DNA of 64,000 nt from Amorphochlora amoebiformis (GCA_054601695.1 BAAHQB010000183.1:124001-188000); one strand, 5' to 3'. Shown: positions 1-47,269, counted from the stretch's first letter. A program made the numbers and translations. Notes: generated by a model not told the origin, from the letters alone.

Positions 1-141
1 TCGACACAGAGAGAGAGAGAGAATGAGATGAGAGAGTAAGAGAAAGACAGAGAGAGACAGAGAGAGAGAGAGAGTGAGAAGAGAGAGAAAGAGAAAGACA
101 GAGAGAGACAGAGAGAGAGAGAGAAAAACAAACAGACAGAC

Positions 142-186
<45 letters not shown>

Positions 187-238
187 AACGATAGCGATTT
201 CAAGTAAAAAGAGAATGAGGAGAGAGAAGAGAGAGAGA
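1..238. repeat. Purine-rich (GA)n tract
   Basis: Imperfect GA microsatellite with a few CAGA and AAAGA interruptions. No coding sequence is visible. It lies upstream of the first recognisable exon at 394 and is probably intronic, because that exon opens in mid-codon. Confidence 0.85.
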
Positions 239-328
239 TTAACATAAGGACAATATATATATATGTATACATGTATATATATGTGTATGTATGTATGTGT
301 ATATATATGTGTGTATATAGATATATGT

Positions 329-388
<60 letters not shown>

Positions 389-393
389 ATTAG

Positions 394-34809
<34,416 letters not shown>

Positions 34810-34829
34810 TGCACTTCCGATCGTTCAAG

Positions 34830-34850
34830 ACCGTCAATTTATAATAAAAT
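34830..34850 (+). CDS. Possible 21-nt tail exon
   Basis: After GTTCAAG and before GTATAT. It keeps phase 2 to 2 and reads PSIYNK after the exon ending at 34742. Only the splice borders and phase support it. Confidence 0.3.
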
Positions 34851-34897
34851 GTATATGTACTTATATCTACTTAAAATATATATTATATGTGTTTGTG

Positions 34898-35125
34898 TGT
34901 GATGTATTTCAGAGGAGATATGGTTGTGTGTGTGTGTGATGCATTTCAGAGGAGTATGGGGTTGTGTGTGTGTGGGATGTATTTCAGAGGAGATATGGTT
35001 GTGTGTGTGTGTGATGTATTTCAGAGGAGATATGGTTCTGTGTTTGTGTGATGTATTTCAGAGGAGATATGGTTGTGTGTTTTTGTGATGTATTTCAGAG
35101 GAGACATGGTTGTGGTTGCGTATGT
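34898..35125 (+). repeat. Six to seven copies of a microexon-like unit
   Basis: A tandem repeat of about 45 bp. Each unit has GATGTATTTCAG then AGGAGATATG then GTTGTG, that is an acceptor, a 10-nt segment and a donor. In the incoming phase 2 it would read KGDM and leave phase 0. One copy has lost a base (AGGAGTATGG). Confidence 0.75.
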
Positions 35126-35139
35126 TTGAATAGTGTTAG

Positions 35140-35320
35140 TGCTTGTCTGTGTTGAGTTATGTGCTTACAAATGTGAAGTAGAAATAGCGCGGTGTAAATG
35201 TTTTTGAAATACGCGTATACCCAAAAAAACATATATATATATATATATATATATATGTACTATTGGGCTATGTGGTTGAAAATGTCAAGTAGAAATATAG
35301 CCGTGTAAATATAATATGTC

Positions 35321-35375
<55 letters not shown>

Positions 35376-35437
35376 GTGCTATTGGGCTATGTTGTTACAA
35401 ATGTTATGTAGAAATATACGTTTTTGAAATATGTGAA

Positions 35438-35494
<57 letters not shown>

Positions 35495-35640
35495 ATATGT
35501 GTGTATATATAAATATATATATATATATATTATAAAAGTATATATATACATATATCATATACATGTATATGTATATATATGTACTATTGGGCTATGTTGT
35601 TACCAATGTTAAGTAGAAATATACATGTATAACTGTGTTT
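35140..35640 (+). repeat. Four copies of a 60-75-bp unit with TA spacers
   Basis: The core CTATTGGGCTATGTTGTTAC then AAATGT.AAGTAGAAATA occurs at about 35150, 35262, 35380 and 35582. Confidence 0.8.
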
Positions 35641-35641
35641 G

Positions 35642-35672
<31 letters not shown>

Positions 35673-35889
35673 ATATATATATATATATATGTGTGTACTA
35701 TACATACATATGTATATACATATATATATATATATATATACATATATATTTATATATATATATATGTTCGTATAAAAAAGATGTTCGGTTTATACATAAA
35801 TCTATACACACACACACATATATATATATACACTTCTTCACACTATAAACTTCAACCCAAATTTACATTTATATGTACATTTTCCAGCC

Positions 35890-35942
35890 AGGCAAGCCTA
35901 TGCCAGACAGAAGGGCGTCACTCAACTGGCTCACCAGATGAG
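35890..35942 (+). CDS. Candidate terminal exon of the receptor
   Basis: After TACATTTTCCAG, phase 0 reads [17 protein letters not shown] and then TGA. It would join in phase to the KGDM microexon at 34.9-35.1 kb. Nothing else supports it; the alternative end is the exon near 39677. Confidence 0.25.
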
Positions 35943-36589
35943 ATAGAGAACCTGTAGTCGTCTTCAGCTGAAAAGCTCTGACGATGAATGTGCTATATCG
36001 CAGCCAACTTGAATCCAAGCATGGCAAGGGCTGCGCTAGGGCCCAAGTCACATCTACGGATATTGTATCCTCGTCGACCGAAATTAAGATATCTAGCTTA
36101 ATCTATGCCGAGGTTGCATCTAGTCACTAGCTAGAATGGTACTAATAGTAGCTTGAGAAGTTTCTTGATAATTAATTACACCCTCAAGGTATTTAAAAAA
36201 TCGTGCCATCGGAAGATCTACATCTGAACTGTCGTCTACGTGTGGTTATACTATAGTGACTCAACGAGTCTAAAACTTGACAAGAGTTGAATGACGTTAG
36301 CGATTTACTCTAGCTGCTAGAGACTCTATGCCTGCCAGGCCTCTACTAAAACTCTAAAGCCTTAGTCGGACGATGGCCTAGATGGCGTGTATACTAGACA
36401 CAGTTGTACTAGTTGTGCTGAAGTTGGCTCACTGTTTTATATTGATATCTATGAGTTAGTCCTAGTAGTGCTCGTAATCCTCTCAAATCTCCTCAGACTT
36501 CTGGTATGCGTGTACATTTGTGTATGATCTAGATGATGTAACCTAGGTAACTTCAAATGATTATAATATTCATATATATATATATCTAG

Positions 36590-36620
<31 letters not shown>

Positions 36621-36715
36621 TATTAGATATGTGGTGATAATTACGTAGTCTATCGCAAATGATACGTAATCTCCAATACCAAAAACCAACTAATTCTCCA
36701 ATTACTTCCGGTATG

Positions 36716-36746
<31 letters not shown>

Positions 36747-36791
36747 TATAAAAATATACATTTAACACTTAAATGTACTAGATGCATATAC

Positions 36792-36830
<39 letters not shown>

Positions 36831-36874
36831 TTATGAATATATTCTATACATACTGTAATATATATATATATATT

Positions 36875-36906
<32 letters not shown>

Positions 36907-36973
36907 TTATATATATGTATATATATGTGTGTGTGTGTATAAAATGCAAATATGTACACACATATATATACAT

Positions 36974-37019
<46 letters not shown>

Positions 37020-38840
37020 GTAGCACCTGCACAAATGTACAAGCGAGTCGGAGAAAGAGCTTAATGTAGACTCATGATCTAATTTAAGCTATTCTATGGA
37101 TGTTTAGCGTAGTCTAACACATCAAATATTGCGAAGAGATCGAGATAAATAACGTGCTGAACCTTCTGTTAACCCATGTAAAACTTAAACACTTGAGTCT
37201 GAACAATTATGCATGAAGTTATATATACTGTTATATATCTAGATTCTAGACAATGATGATCTAGAAAACTTGGGAAGGCAAAGCCTAGGTAAGCCTAATC
37301 AGCGCAACATAGTGAATCGAACGATAAACATTAGAATACGCAGCGGAGAGTAGAGCGTATCGCGAAGTAAGTTACATCGCGTGTAAGTAAACTAAATGTA
37401 CCTAACGATGATCTCCAAATTTCCTTAGTAATTACAGGACTCAATGATAACTATAAATTCACTAAATCAGAAATGGACATACTCATTCCAATTTTACATA
37501 TGCTCGGATGCGAAAAACCATTTTTTTTCCTTCGAAATCGTCTCGCAACCAAAATTTGTAACCGTCACAGTTGTCAAACTTCCCCCCCAAAAAAACCAAT
37601 TTTCCCCTTCGAACGAAACAAAATTTGAGAAACGACAAGTTGTCTGCAGGGTCAAGGCCGACCCAACCGTGGCAAAATCTTGAGAAAAGATTAAAAAATC
37701 GCTGCAAGCCATGTCAAAAACCCTCAGAATTACAAACTACCCAACACTATCAACTTGCGGCAACTAAGCACTCATCAGTATATCTCCTTGCTGTCATATA
37801 GGAGTATTTCTGTCATCAGTTGCACTCAAACTCTGTATTCCAAGCAGCATGTTTCCTATCACTTGTTATTGACTCCACATTATGGAGACCACGGACCCAA
37901 GCATTTAGACGCCCAACCATTTCTGTACTGAAGCGAATTATAAAGAAAAATTAACAGAATTTCGGGCACTGCCTGTAATCATAAATTTAATAGGAACAGG
38001 CAGGTTTAATGGCATCCATAAGTCCTAGGTATTTCAGAAATGTGGAAAACATGGGTCGCTGCTTGGCGCCGGCATTTCGGGGTGGGAGCTTTAAAGGTCA
38101 AAGGCTATCATGCTGGGACTATATTAGGTAAAATAATCAAGTTGAAAACCAAGATGACCTCTAACAATATGTTAGACGTTACATTGAAACCTCTAAAATA
38201 AGACTATCATGAAGAGGCACTTTAAAGAGGACTTGAGAGTAAACGCTCAACGGTGTTGTCAACTCATCACCATTTGTCATGCACAGTGACAAAGTAACGG
38301 CTCGGTAGAGTGTGTGACATCCTGCATGGTCACAGCCATTTTGGGGTCAACAACCTCTCTCCTAGCCACCCCACGCGTATGCCCCCCCGGGATACGTAGC
38401 AGACGTAGAGATGACGCATAACCCCTCTGCCTAGCCCTATTTCGTGATCGCTTGCGAGTTTTTTCAATTTTTCTCGTGTATGTTACACGACTAGACGGTT
38501 GTTGGCTGCCATGTCCACGTGTTCGGTTGTATTTGGGTATTATTCTGAAGAAAAGAGGAGAGGTACTGGTCAATATGCCTTACAACAGTCAAAAGAGAGG
38601 AGCTTGTCACTCTAATAGACACTGCTGAAAGGGCAGATGTAATACGTGGTCTTGTGGCGGTGATATTTATTTTTTTCAGAATTATGTCGGGTATATATTC
38701 TGCGGGCTTGTATAGAATTTCTGTATATTGATCGTATGTGTGATGTATATGACAGTAGATGTGGTATTGCGAGACGCTAACTCTAATGTACACATTTACA
38801 CGGCTGGGATGTAGGGTTTTAAGGAGCTTAAATGGAAATA
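35943..38840. other. Island without recognisable genes
   Basis: About 2.9 kb of mostly non-repetitive sequence, with TA arrays only at 36.57-36.75 and 36.79-37.02 kb. ORFs are short (largest: 117 codons on the minus strand at 38491-38844, 98 codons on the minus strand at 38277-38573) and I recognise none. Many CTAG words and stops suggest old mobile-element or intergenic DNA. Confidence 0.45.
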
Positions 38841-38908
38841 ACAATCATTATTACAATGTTATATATATATATATATATATAAATATATATGTATGTATAG
38901 GTATATAT

Positions 38909-38948
<40 letters not shown>

Positions 38949-39075
38949 ATATATATATATATATATATTTACGTGTACATATATGCTATGATGCATACAT
39001 ACATATGTATCTACGTAAATATTGTACATTATATACATATATATATATATATCTCTTTTCTTTCTATATCTAAAC

Positions 39076-39146
<71 letters not shown>

Positions 39147-39150
39147 CATA

Positions 39151-39205
<55 letters not shown>

Positions 39206-39269
39206 TTATGTATATATGCATATATGTATATATCTTTTCTTTTCTATCTAAGCATATATTATACATGTT

Positions 39270-39357
<88 letters not shown>

Positions 39358-39419
39358 ATATACATATATATATATACATATACATATATATATATATATT
39401 ATGTATATATACATATATG

Positions 39420-39457
<38 letters not shown>

Positions 39458-39459
39458 GT

Positions 39460-39524
<65 letters not shown>

Positions 39525-39601
39525 CATGTATATATACTGTAATATATGAATATATTATATATGTGTGTCTGTGCATATATATCTATGTATGTGCGTGTGT
39601 A

Positions 39602-39643
<42 letters not shown>

Positions 39644-39676
39644 AGTAATATTAGTTCTTTCCTCATCTTTTTGCAG

Positions 39677-39847
39677 TACACAACTCAGGAAGTATATCAA
39701 GACCCAGAATTCGCGACCGAGAGACGACTTACGGGGGAGGAGGGCGAGAGGGGCGTGGAGTGGGACGAGTGGCTGCGAAAGACGTACGCGAAGCCTGTGT
39801 GTTATGCATGTGAATTTTTGAGTTTTGTGTGTGGATATGGTGTGTAA
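39677..39847 (+). CDS. Orphan exon, possibly receptor C-terminus
   Basis: A strong acceptor (TTCTTTCCTCATCTTTTTGCAG) opens a GC-rich acidic reading [30 protein letters not shown], then either a GTGTGT donor after TYAKP (39793) or a TAA stop at 39845-39847. Phase 0 fits the KGDM microexon upstream. It could be the last receptor exon or part of an unrelated gene. Confidence 0.45.
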   Translation, partial: YTTQEVYQDPEFATERRLTGEEGERGVEWDEWLRKTYAKPVCYACEFLSFVCGYGV

Positions 39848-39883
39848 GAGGCCAGTGTTGAGTTAGAAGCAATTTCTTCGATT

Positions 39884-40590
39884 AGAGACCATTCGCAAAA
39901 TATATTTCTACAACTCGGTCCGACAAGTTCTTCTAGAAACTTCTGGGGTGTTGCCTTTCGCAGATGGTGTTGGGTTCCGAAAATGTGACACGTGTGCTTG
40001 ATCAAATATACAATCACCAGATGGTGGAGATGCCACCGAAGTTGGAGATGCCATTGCAATACGCGGAGATGATACTGAAGACTGAGATACTACGCGAATA
40101 TTGTACAGATGTGGATTTTGATACTGTTGGTCATTGACGCGATGCTGAATCGCATGTGCAGTGTACCAACCATGTTGAGAACCCTGTTGCAGCACATGAC
40201 GAGGATGCATACCAGGACGAAGAGGCATCCCAGTACGATATGCATTGTTGCTGATCTGATCTTGCAAGATTCCCCGGTCAGACATACTGGCTTTGTGCGC
40301 CAATGCAATACGCAGGAGAGGGTTTGTACGGAACTGACGGAACCGACGGAACTCAAATGGTGAGGTTTAGGTATAGCCCTGCACATAATTTCTCGGCCGC
40401 TTAATTACGGGACTTGGAATCCGATGGCTATCCGCACAGAAGTTCTACGCCGATAGAAAGTTTCTACAACCGCCAAATTATTAAGGAATTATTTAATTTG
40501 GCGCTTAATAGTAAATTTCTAATAATTTCACCTTATACAAACCGTAGAGAATTCTGTTGTAGAAACTATAAAATTTTGCGAATGGTCTCT
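39884..40590. mobile_element. 707-bp element with terminal inverted repeats
   Basis: The left end AGAGACCATTCGCAAAATAT (39884 on) continues as ATTTCTACAAC; the right end is its near-perfect inverse (GTTGTAGAAA..., GCGAATGGTCTCT, to 40590). Arms are about 31-35 bp. ATT flanks both sides and may be a 3-bp target duplication. Inside is a 131-codon minus-strand ORF (40303-39908, rich in Gln, His, Ser and Pro) and no recognised transposase, so it is probably a non-autonomous DNA transposon or MITE. A hairpin CGCCAAATTA/TAATTTGGCG lies at 40472-40504. Confidence 0.65.
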
Positions 40591-41340
40591 ATTGTTGTGA
40601 GATCTTCGCGGAAAATGATGTATAAATTTCTATTCATTGATAATTGATTTTTTTTAGATCTAATAATCACCATATAGAATTTCTCATTTTGAATGACTTT
40701 AAGAGTAGAACTATTAACCATTATAGGCTAAAAAGTATCTCTACAGGGATATATGATATATCATATATCGTTCCTATAGGCTATAGTCGGTTGATGTTAT
40801 ATATATTCTATATCAACAAGTCTAAATGCGATTGTTGAAACGGGATTGAATATAGATATTCTACCGAAAAAACATCTCCGACTTGGTCTATAGCTTCCAT
40901 CGGGTTTGGCAAATTGCTATTTTGCCAAAGACCGACTCCCACACTGAATTTCTTTAAGAATATGCGTTGGGTTACATCGAAATGTGCTGAGCGAGATCTG
41001 AGTGAATATTGGCTGCAAAATAAGCATTTCCAAGGTATACTTGAGACTGGCATAAATACCACTCATATACACTAATTCTTGTCTGCACTGTATATACGTA
41101 AAAGCATACATATTGTCACGCACTCTTGCAGACACGAAAATTCTAAGGGCTTGTATGTATGCGCTCTGTAATTTTACAATTATCCTACAAGATTCAATTA
41201 ATGATTGCTTTATCCTTGGGCTGTACATGTATATAGAAACTTTCTTTCTCCCATGAGATGCCTGAGTATGTACAGGTCGTGAGGACTTATGCGCGTATAC
41301 CTGACGAGTATACATGTATTATAGAGCTCTGATCAGCCCG
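40591..41340. other. Unassigned stretch with short ORFs on both strands
   Basis: A plus frame from 40845 reads GIEYRYSTEKTSPTWSIASI and on to a TAA near 41076; a minus frame (41315-40917, 132 codons) overlaps it. I recognise neither and cannot say which, if any, is coding. Confidence 0.3.
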
Positions 41341-42303
41341 TGGGACCATAAGATCTCATGCATCATTACTTGAGCCGTCAACCTCGGTCCCAGCGCTTTG
41401 GTCATCCATTTTCATCTTAATCTATCCTGCAATTAATCCTTCTAAAGCGCGTCGCGTCACGTGACCTATAATCGTCAGATCAGACCCAACATGTGGAGAC
41501 CGTTGTTGCAAATACCTAAAATCCGTCTTCAAGGGTGAGCGGCGTTGCATCACAGAGATGAATATGTCATGCTGAGATAAGTCTTACTCCTCTTTCGAAG
41601 AGATGGTTACTACCTCGATGGTTGTATTTTAGGCGAAATTGCTTAAACAGGTCTGTTTTTACAATTCGAAATATGATATCTTAGGCATTATGAATCTCAA
41701 TCAATCGTTATGGTAGAATGAGAAGGGAAAAAAATGAACTTGAATGGATTATTTCAGTTTCGTTACATATATATATATATTATATGTATAATATATATAT
41801 ATGTATAATATATATATATATACCTAAGCCTCTGTCAAAGAACTCTATATATATATATATATATATGTATATATTATGTATTATTGCACATATTACTACA
41901 GTAATCTACTGTTCTCGGTAACTGAGTTCTCAGAGTGCTGCAGTACTCGGTATAGATCCAAAATCACTGATTTTATATTATACTATACTGTATTTAAGAT
42001 AGAGATAAAATGCTTTTTCCTAGCACTTAGTGGGACTCGGCCCACTTAAGTACGTGTATTAACTAGACGCACAGCTGTAATGTCTAGTGTATGTGTGTAT
42101 GCTACTAAGATATATATACTGTATATTATGATATATATATATACTATGATAAACTATAACAACACTTGTATACGGTACTATAATATACTTGTATAAAGAC
42201 ATGTACATTAATATAAATAATGTACGTATACCATGCTTTATATACTACGGAATGTATACCAGTGTATACATATAATGGCATATATATATATATATGTTAT
42301 ATG

Positions 42304-42338
<35 letters not shown>

Positions 42339-42380
42339 ATATATACATATACTTATAAACATGTATATATTTATGTATAA
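41341..42380. other. No gene seen
   Basis: Unique AT-rich sequence with short TA arrays (41.77-41.87 and 42.28-42.37 kb). No supported exon, RNA or mobile element. Confidence 0.4.
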
Positions 42381-42668
42381 CCCTGACCATAACCTTAACC
42401 TAATCTTAACCAATAAAAATCGCCTTAATCTAGTTAATTCTTAACATTAACCAAGACCCTAACCCTAACCCTAACCCTAACCTAACTTAATCTTAATACA
42501 AACCCTTAAACCCAAACCCTAACGCTAACCCTAACCCTAACCCTAACGCTAATCCTAACCCTAACCCTAACCCTAACCCTAACCCTCCTAACCCTAACCC
42601 TAACCCTCCTAAGTTGAGTCCTAACCCTAACCCTACTCTAACTTAATCTCCAACCCTTAACCCTGACG
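42380..42668. repeat. Degenerate CCCTAA array
   Basis: Telomere-type repeat with many variants (CTTAAC, CGCTAA, CCTCCTAA) and a unique insert near 42608. Plus strand reads CCCTAA. Confidence 0.95.
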
Positions 42669-42744
42669 AATATATATATCATGATACATATATGTATATA
42701 TAGTATACATATATATATATATATAAGTGGATATATATGTACAC

Positions 42745-42787
<43 letters not shown>

Positions 42788-42877
42788 ATATGTACATTAA
42801 GGAATATGTTTATTGTCAGAGATATATCAGATGCAAAGTTATTTTCAAATGTATATGTATTATTATTATAATGTATA

Positions 42878-43050
42878 CCTAACCCTAACCTAACCTTAAC
42901 AATGGTCCTCGGGCTAAGACATACTGAATAATCTGATCCTAACCCTAACCTAACCCTAACCCTAACCCTAACCCTAACCCTAACCCTAACCCTAACCCTA
43001 ACCCTAACCCTAACCCTAACCCTAACCCTAACCCTAACCCTAACCCTAAA
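42878..43050. repeat. CCCTAA array holding an inverted copy of an IMP2-intron segment
   Basis: Bases 42901-42940 (reading MVLGLRHTE then TAA, then TCTGATCCTAACC) are the reverse complement, with a few differences, of 49012-49050 inside IMP2 intron 5. About 18 nearly perfect CCCTAA units follow. Confidence 0.85.
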
Positions 43051-43106
43051 CACCGTGTATACAATCATATACACGCTGACACAATATGTATATATATATA
43101 TATATG

Positions 43107-43188
<82 letters not shown>

Positions 43189-43814
43189 TCATGATATACA
43201 ATCATATATATAGTAACTATATATATATATATATATATGTACATATGTATTTATATATATATGCAAATATGTATATATATACATATATACATCTAGACAT
43301 GTACTTCTACTGTGTTTGTTGTCATAATCTAAGATAGTAGAGCTATATATATATATATATAGTATATTATATATATATCTAGATATATATATTGTAATAC
43401 TATATATCTAGTATATATATATACGTATACATATATATTATCTAGATTATATATACTAAGATACTGTGATACAATCATTATGACAGTTGTGCTAGAGTAA
43501 TATCCAATCATGAAATATCTAGACATCTTCTAGATCTTAATAAGGGTTTTAAAAAAAATAAAAAAATCCTTGTTAATCGTAAATTAGCCAGAGAGCCCAC
43601 GCGCCGTTTCATATACCATGACGTTACAAAATTGTATACATCTAGCACATGTACAGATGCACATGTAGTACATGTACGATATATGAATAATTTAATATCA
43701 CGTATATCTAGATATATCACCTAGATATATCTTTGTGCGGCAGTCTCCATTCTATACACTAGCCTGGCATATTAAGATTGAATCGATTTGCGCCTTATTT
43801 TTTTTTTTTCCTGC

Positions 43815-43912
43815 CACTTTTAGGTGATTTCCCGCCAGAACCTTTCCCTTTTGTGTCGCTTTTAGGTGATTTCAGCCAGAATCTTTCCCTTTTGTGTAGC
43901 TTTTAGAAGAAA
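43815..43912 (+). repeat. Direct repeat of about 47 bp
   Basis: CTTTTAGGTGATTTC, CGCCAGAACC and TTTCCCTTTTGTGT occur twice in a row (about 43827 and 43877), with a third partial end at about 43900. Confidence 0.7.
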
Positions 43913-44017
43913 TGTTGTGAGTCAAGTATACATGTACAGTTAAATACCTATATACTTATAATTATACGCATAGATATACTGTACACGTACGTTGTGTATA
44001 TCAGTCTGACATTAAGT

Positions 44018-44200
44018 TTACAATAATATTACGGCCTCTGTGGCTCCGTGTACTAAGTCTTCATCGTATTCGTCGTACTCATACAGAGATAAAAGCTCAC
44101 AGGTTTCTTTGGGAATCCATAGTACTTTCCATTGCGGTTTTAATATCTGAAAAATGCATATGGATGATGGTATATGTGAACATAAATAAGAGAATATATG

Positions 44201-44233
<33 letters not shown>

Positions 44234-44323
44234 GTATGTATGTAAATATATATATATATATATATCTGTAGATCTGATTAACACAATTGATCATTGTACA
44301 TGAATACATAATATACGTGGAGT

Positions 44324-44363
<40 letters not shown>

Positions 44364-44907
44364 AATATTTACATATGCACATATTTACATATGTATATTG
44401 TAATAAGTATCTTTAAAAATTGTTCAGTCGACATAGCATAATGCTTAAGACAAACGATAACATACATGCATACAATGTACATGCAAAAATGACATTATAA
44501 TTCCACAATTCATGGGAATCATACAATATACACTACATTCCCCGACACCCCCGAAAATCAAAACATCTTCCATTCCATTCACTCTCCCCCCAACGAGGTA
44601 TTTCCCTACAAATGTGTCCATACAACTCGGAAAATCCCACACGAAAAAAAAAAAAAGAAAATATACAAACCTCTCCAGGAAGCCGCCCAGCATAACGGTT
44701 CTCAAACATACGTCTAGCAGCTTTATCAATCCGAATATAGTCTTGCGTCGAGCATACTACACCCATTCTCGCTAGAATTTCAACCACAGTGAACGAGCCA
44801 CGAAGGTTGATGACTCTCTTGCCGACAGAATCGGACTTGTCTTCTTTTGAAGATTTCTTCGCAGCGACGCGGTCGTCAAAATTATTTCTTCTCCGGTTGG
44901 CACTCAT
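44018..44907 (-). CDS. Two-exon gene, conserved-looking small protein of unknown function
   Basis: Exon 1, 44907-44671: starts ATGAGTGCC (MSANRRRNNFDDR), lysine/serine-rich, then GKRVINLRGSFTVVEILARM and IDKAARRMFENRYAGRLPGE, donor GTTTGT. Exon 2, 44146-44018: acceptor GCATTTTTCAG, ILKPQWKVLWIPKETCELLS, LYEYDEYDEDLVHGATEAVI, stop TAA. Phase 0 joins them into about 121 residues. The intron is 524 nt and holds a TA array. It has a basic, probably disordered N-terminus and an acidic C-terminus. The ordered middle looks like a genuine domain, but I do not recognise a family. The in-frame TTG three codons upstream is less likely as start. Confidence 0.7.
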
Positions 44908-45399
44908 GTTCTCCAATAATCCTGTGAGATCGAGAGGATGCGAGGATGGGTTGGAAATGAGGGACGGTTTGAGGGCGCGAAGCTCGTGAAATCACCAAAG
45001 GGAAGTGGCGTCGAGGTCAGGGCTATCTCCCAACCTCCTCGACCTAAATTTATTCGATCGGTGAATTTTTCAGTTCTACAAGCATGGCTTTAATATTTGT
45101 TAAGACTCGAGCTTATATTTTTTAATAAGTAATAGTAAGAATGATTGAATTGTTATTAATGGTCAGCAAATCGTTCGGGTCAACTTCAGAAGGTCTGGTA
45201 GGCTAGTGGTAGCGCAGCAGTTGCGTGTCAACACTACAATAATCACTGACGCACAACTTTTTGGTGTGAAGTGGCAGTTTTATGCACATGTTATGTATAT
45301 ATATATTTTTTATGCATATGATACATACATATATGTATATACTGTATGTATGTATATGTGTATGTATCGGAGATTAATATCCTGACTCCGATTCCTGAG

Positions 45400-45479
45400 C
45401 ACCACCGCTGATGACGACTTGGACATGGTCAACAGTGTGAGCTTTGGCATCGAAGCGGGCCAAACACTGGCGATTGTCG
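45400..45479 (+). pseudogene. Orphan ABC-transporter ATPase exon
   Basis: Between TTCCTGAG and a good donor GTGAGA, 80 nt (phase 2 in, 1 out) read LDMVNSVSFGIEAGQTLAIVG. This is the strand and turn just before the Walker A loop of an ABC ATPase (typically ...GQTLAIVGESGSGKS). No following exon with GSGKS, signature or Walker B is visible nearby on this strand, so it is a fragment or a gene whose other exons I cannot see. Confidence 0.6.
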
Positions 45480-45499
45480 GTGAGAACTTGTCCAGCATA

Positions 45500-45767
45500 T
45501 GCATTTTGTAGTAACTTGTATCAATGATTATCGGATACTTGTATACAAATATTATAATAATATTTTAGTATTTTAAAAAAATTTACAGCATTCTACGTCA
45601 TTGTCAATGTATATGTACATAAATCATATATACGGTAGAGTGCATGTGAACATACGTACACGTGGCAGAAAAACAATCGCGTTAATTGAGTTGAATTCCT
45701 TATCAATTAGAAATATTATATATATATACGACATCATTGTAAGAATAGGAAGATATATATACATATG

Positions 45768-45800
<33 letters not shown>

Positions 45801-45869
45801 CTAGATATATATCATAGTAAACATAATACTATTATTAAATATAACTACTAGAACTAGTATAATATGTAT

Positions 45870-45905
<36 letters not shown>

Positions 45906-47090
45906 GCTAGGTATATATATATATATATTTATTTATAATATTTTATACTTGTCATAGATCCAGGTTACAGCACATCGTAGTCTAGTAGTACTGGCAGGTC
46001 TATAACTATGTATATCTCTAGAGATATATTATTTCATCACCACTACCTAGGCTACTTTCTAGACTTGACCTTTAATGGTTTCTTATAGGACATCCCTGGG
46101 ACACTGCTACGTGACAGTGACACCGAGGCCGATACTGAGTCTTGACGAGTTATATCTAGATGATATAATCATTGTATGTCAGTATGTATTCTAGGTATTG
46201 ACTAGATTGTATTCTAGTATATATATATATATATCTGTATATGTATATACTAGATATATATATATATATATATATATATTATCTAGATTATACACACACA
46301 CATATACACATATATACATATTATACCACACACACACACATTTTCATATATACTAGATATATATATCTAGATATATATATATATATATCTATACATACAT
46401 ATATTTTTATTTACCGTAGGTTATGATATATAAATACATTAAATTGTGGACCTCAGACGGTCAGAATGTTTTGATTAATCCCAGCGGTGATAAGCATTAA
46501 GTTAACGAAATAACATCGCGAGGATCTACATGTACTAGATGTAGATGTATTTTATATATGTATTGCTACATATTGCTTTAGAGATTCAACGGTTTCATTT
46601 CTAGATATGCCTACAGAGAACAAATATATATATGTATACATATATATATATATATATATATAAATTTAAAAAATATATATATATATATATTTTATATATA
46701 TATATATATATATTTTATATATATATATATGTATATATGTATATATAAATATATCTGTTCATATGTATATATATGTTTGTTCGTATATATATGGAATATA
46801 CCGTATACATATGTAACACATTATGAAATGAATATATACATAATATATATATATATACACACACATATATATATATTATATATTGATTCCTTGACTTACT
46901 TAGACTTTGACACGTGCGCTGTGCATACTACCTTGCTCTATTATTCTGTCCATAATTTAATACCAGGATTCTTGTTTAACGCATTTTTTAAGGTATTTTT
47001 TCCAATCAAGTCACGGAACTTTCTCCGAATGTTCTACTAGTAGGCTCGGTCGGCATTGATTAAACCTTATCACAGCAAAAAACCATCAGT
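45500..47090. other. No recognised gene
   Basis: AT-rich unique sequence, with TA arrays and TCTAGATATA palindromes at 45.75-45.95, 46.2-46.4 and 46.6-46.9 kb. A reading YLDFDTCAVHTTLLYYSVHN (46890-47040, + strand) after CTTACTTAG could be an exon of something unseen; I cannot support it further. Confidence 0.35.
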
Positions 47091-47094
47091 GAAC

Positions 47095-47220
47095 TTTCCG
47101 AGAAAGTTCTCTAGGTTCCGCGAAAAGAATTCTCTAGGTTCCGGAAAAATAGTTTTCTAGGTTCCGCGAAAAGAGTTTTCTAGGTTCCGCGAAAAGAGTT
47201 TTCTAGAACGCGAAAAGAGT
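47095..47220 (+). repeat. Tandem 24-bp repeat
   Basis: Four to five units of TTTTCTAGGTTCCGCGAAAA, lightly diverged; the first ones read TTCTCTAGG. No coding role is seen. Confidence 0.85.
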
Positions 47221-47269
47221 AGGCCGTTCGGTTGTCCCCTGGTCCATTTAGTATGGAATAGTTTGCAAT

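Noticed and set aside
39964-40137. Plus-strand ORF MVLGSENVTRVLDQIYNHQ after TTTCGCAG, as a terminal exon
   Set aside because: It lies inside the TIR element and overlaps a longer minus ORF; the frame continues past TGA in similar style, so its coding look is not decisive.
42748-43074. ORFs with RVRVRV, TLTLTL or NPNPNP in telomere-type arrays (also 48540-48818, 58910-59177, 61681-61872, 62959-63449)
   Set aside because: Six-base repeats give two-residue runs without stops in several frames; they are intronic or intergenic.
45195-45250. tRNA-like word TAGGCTAGTGGTAGCGC
   Set aside because: No B-box and no cloverleaf can be drawn.
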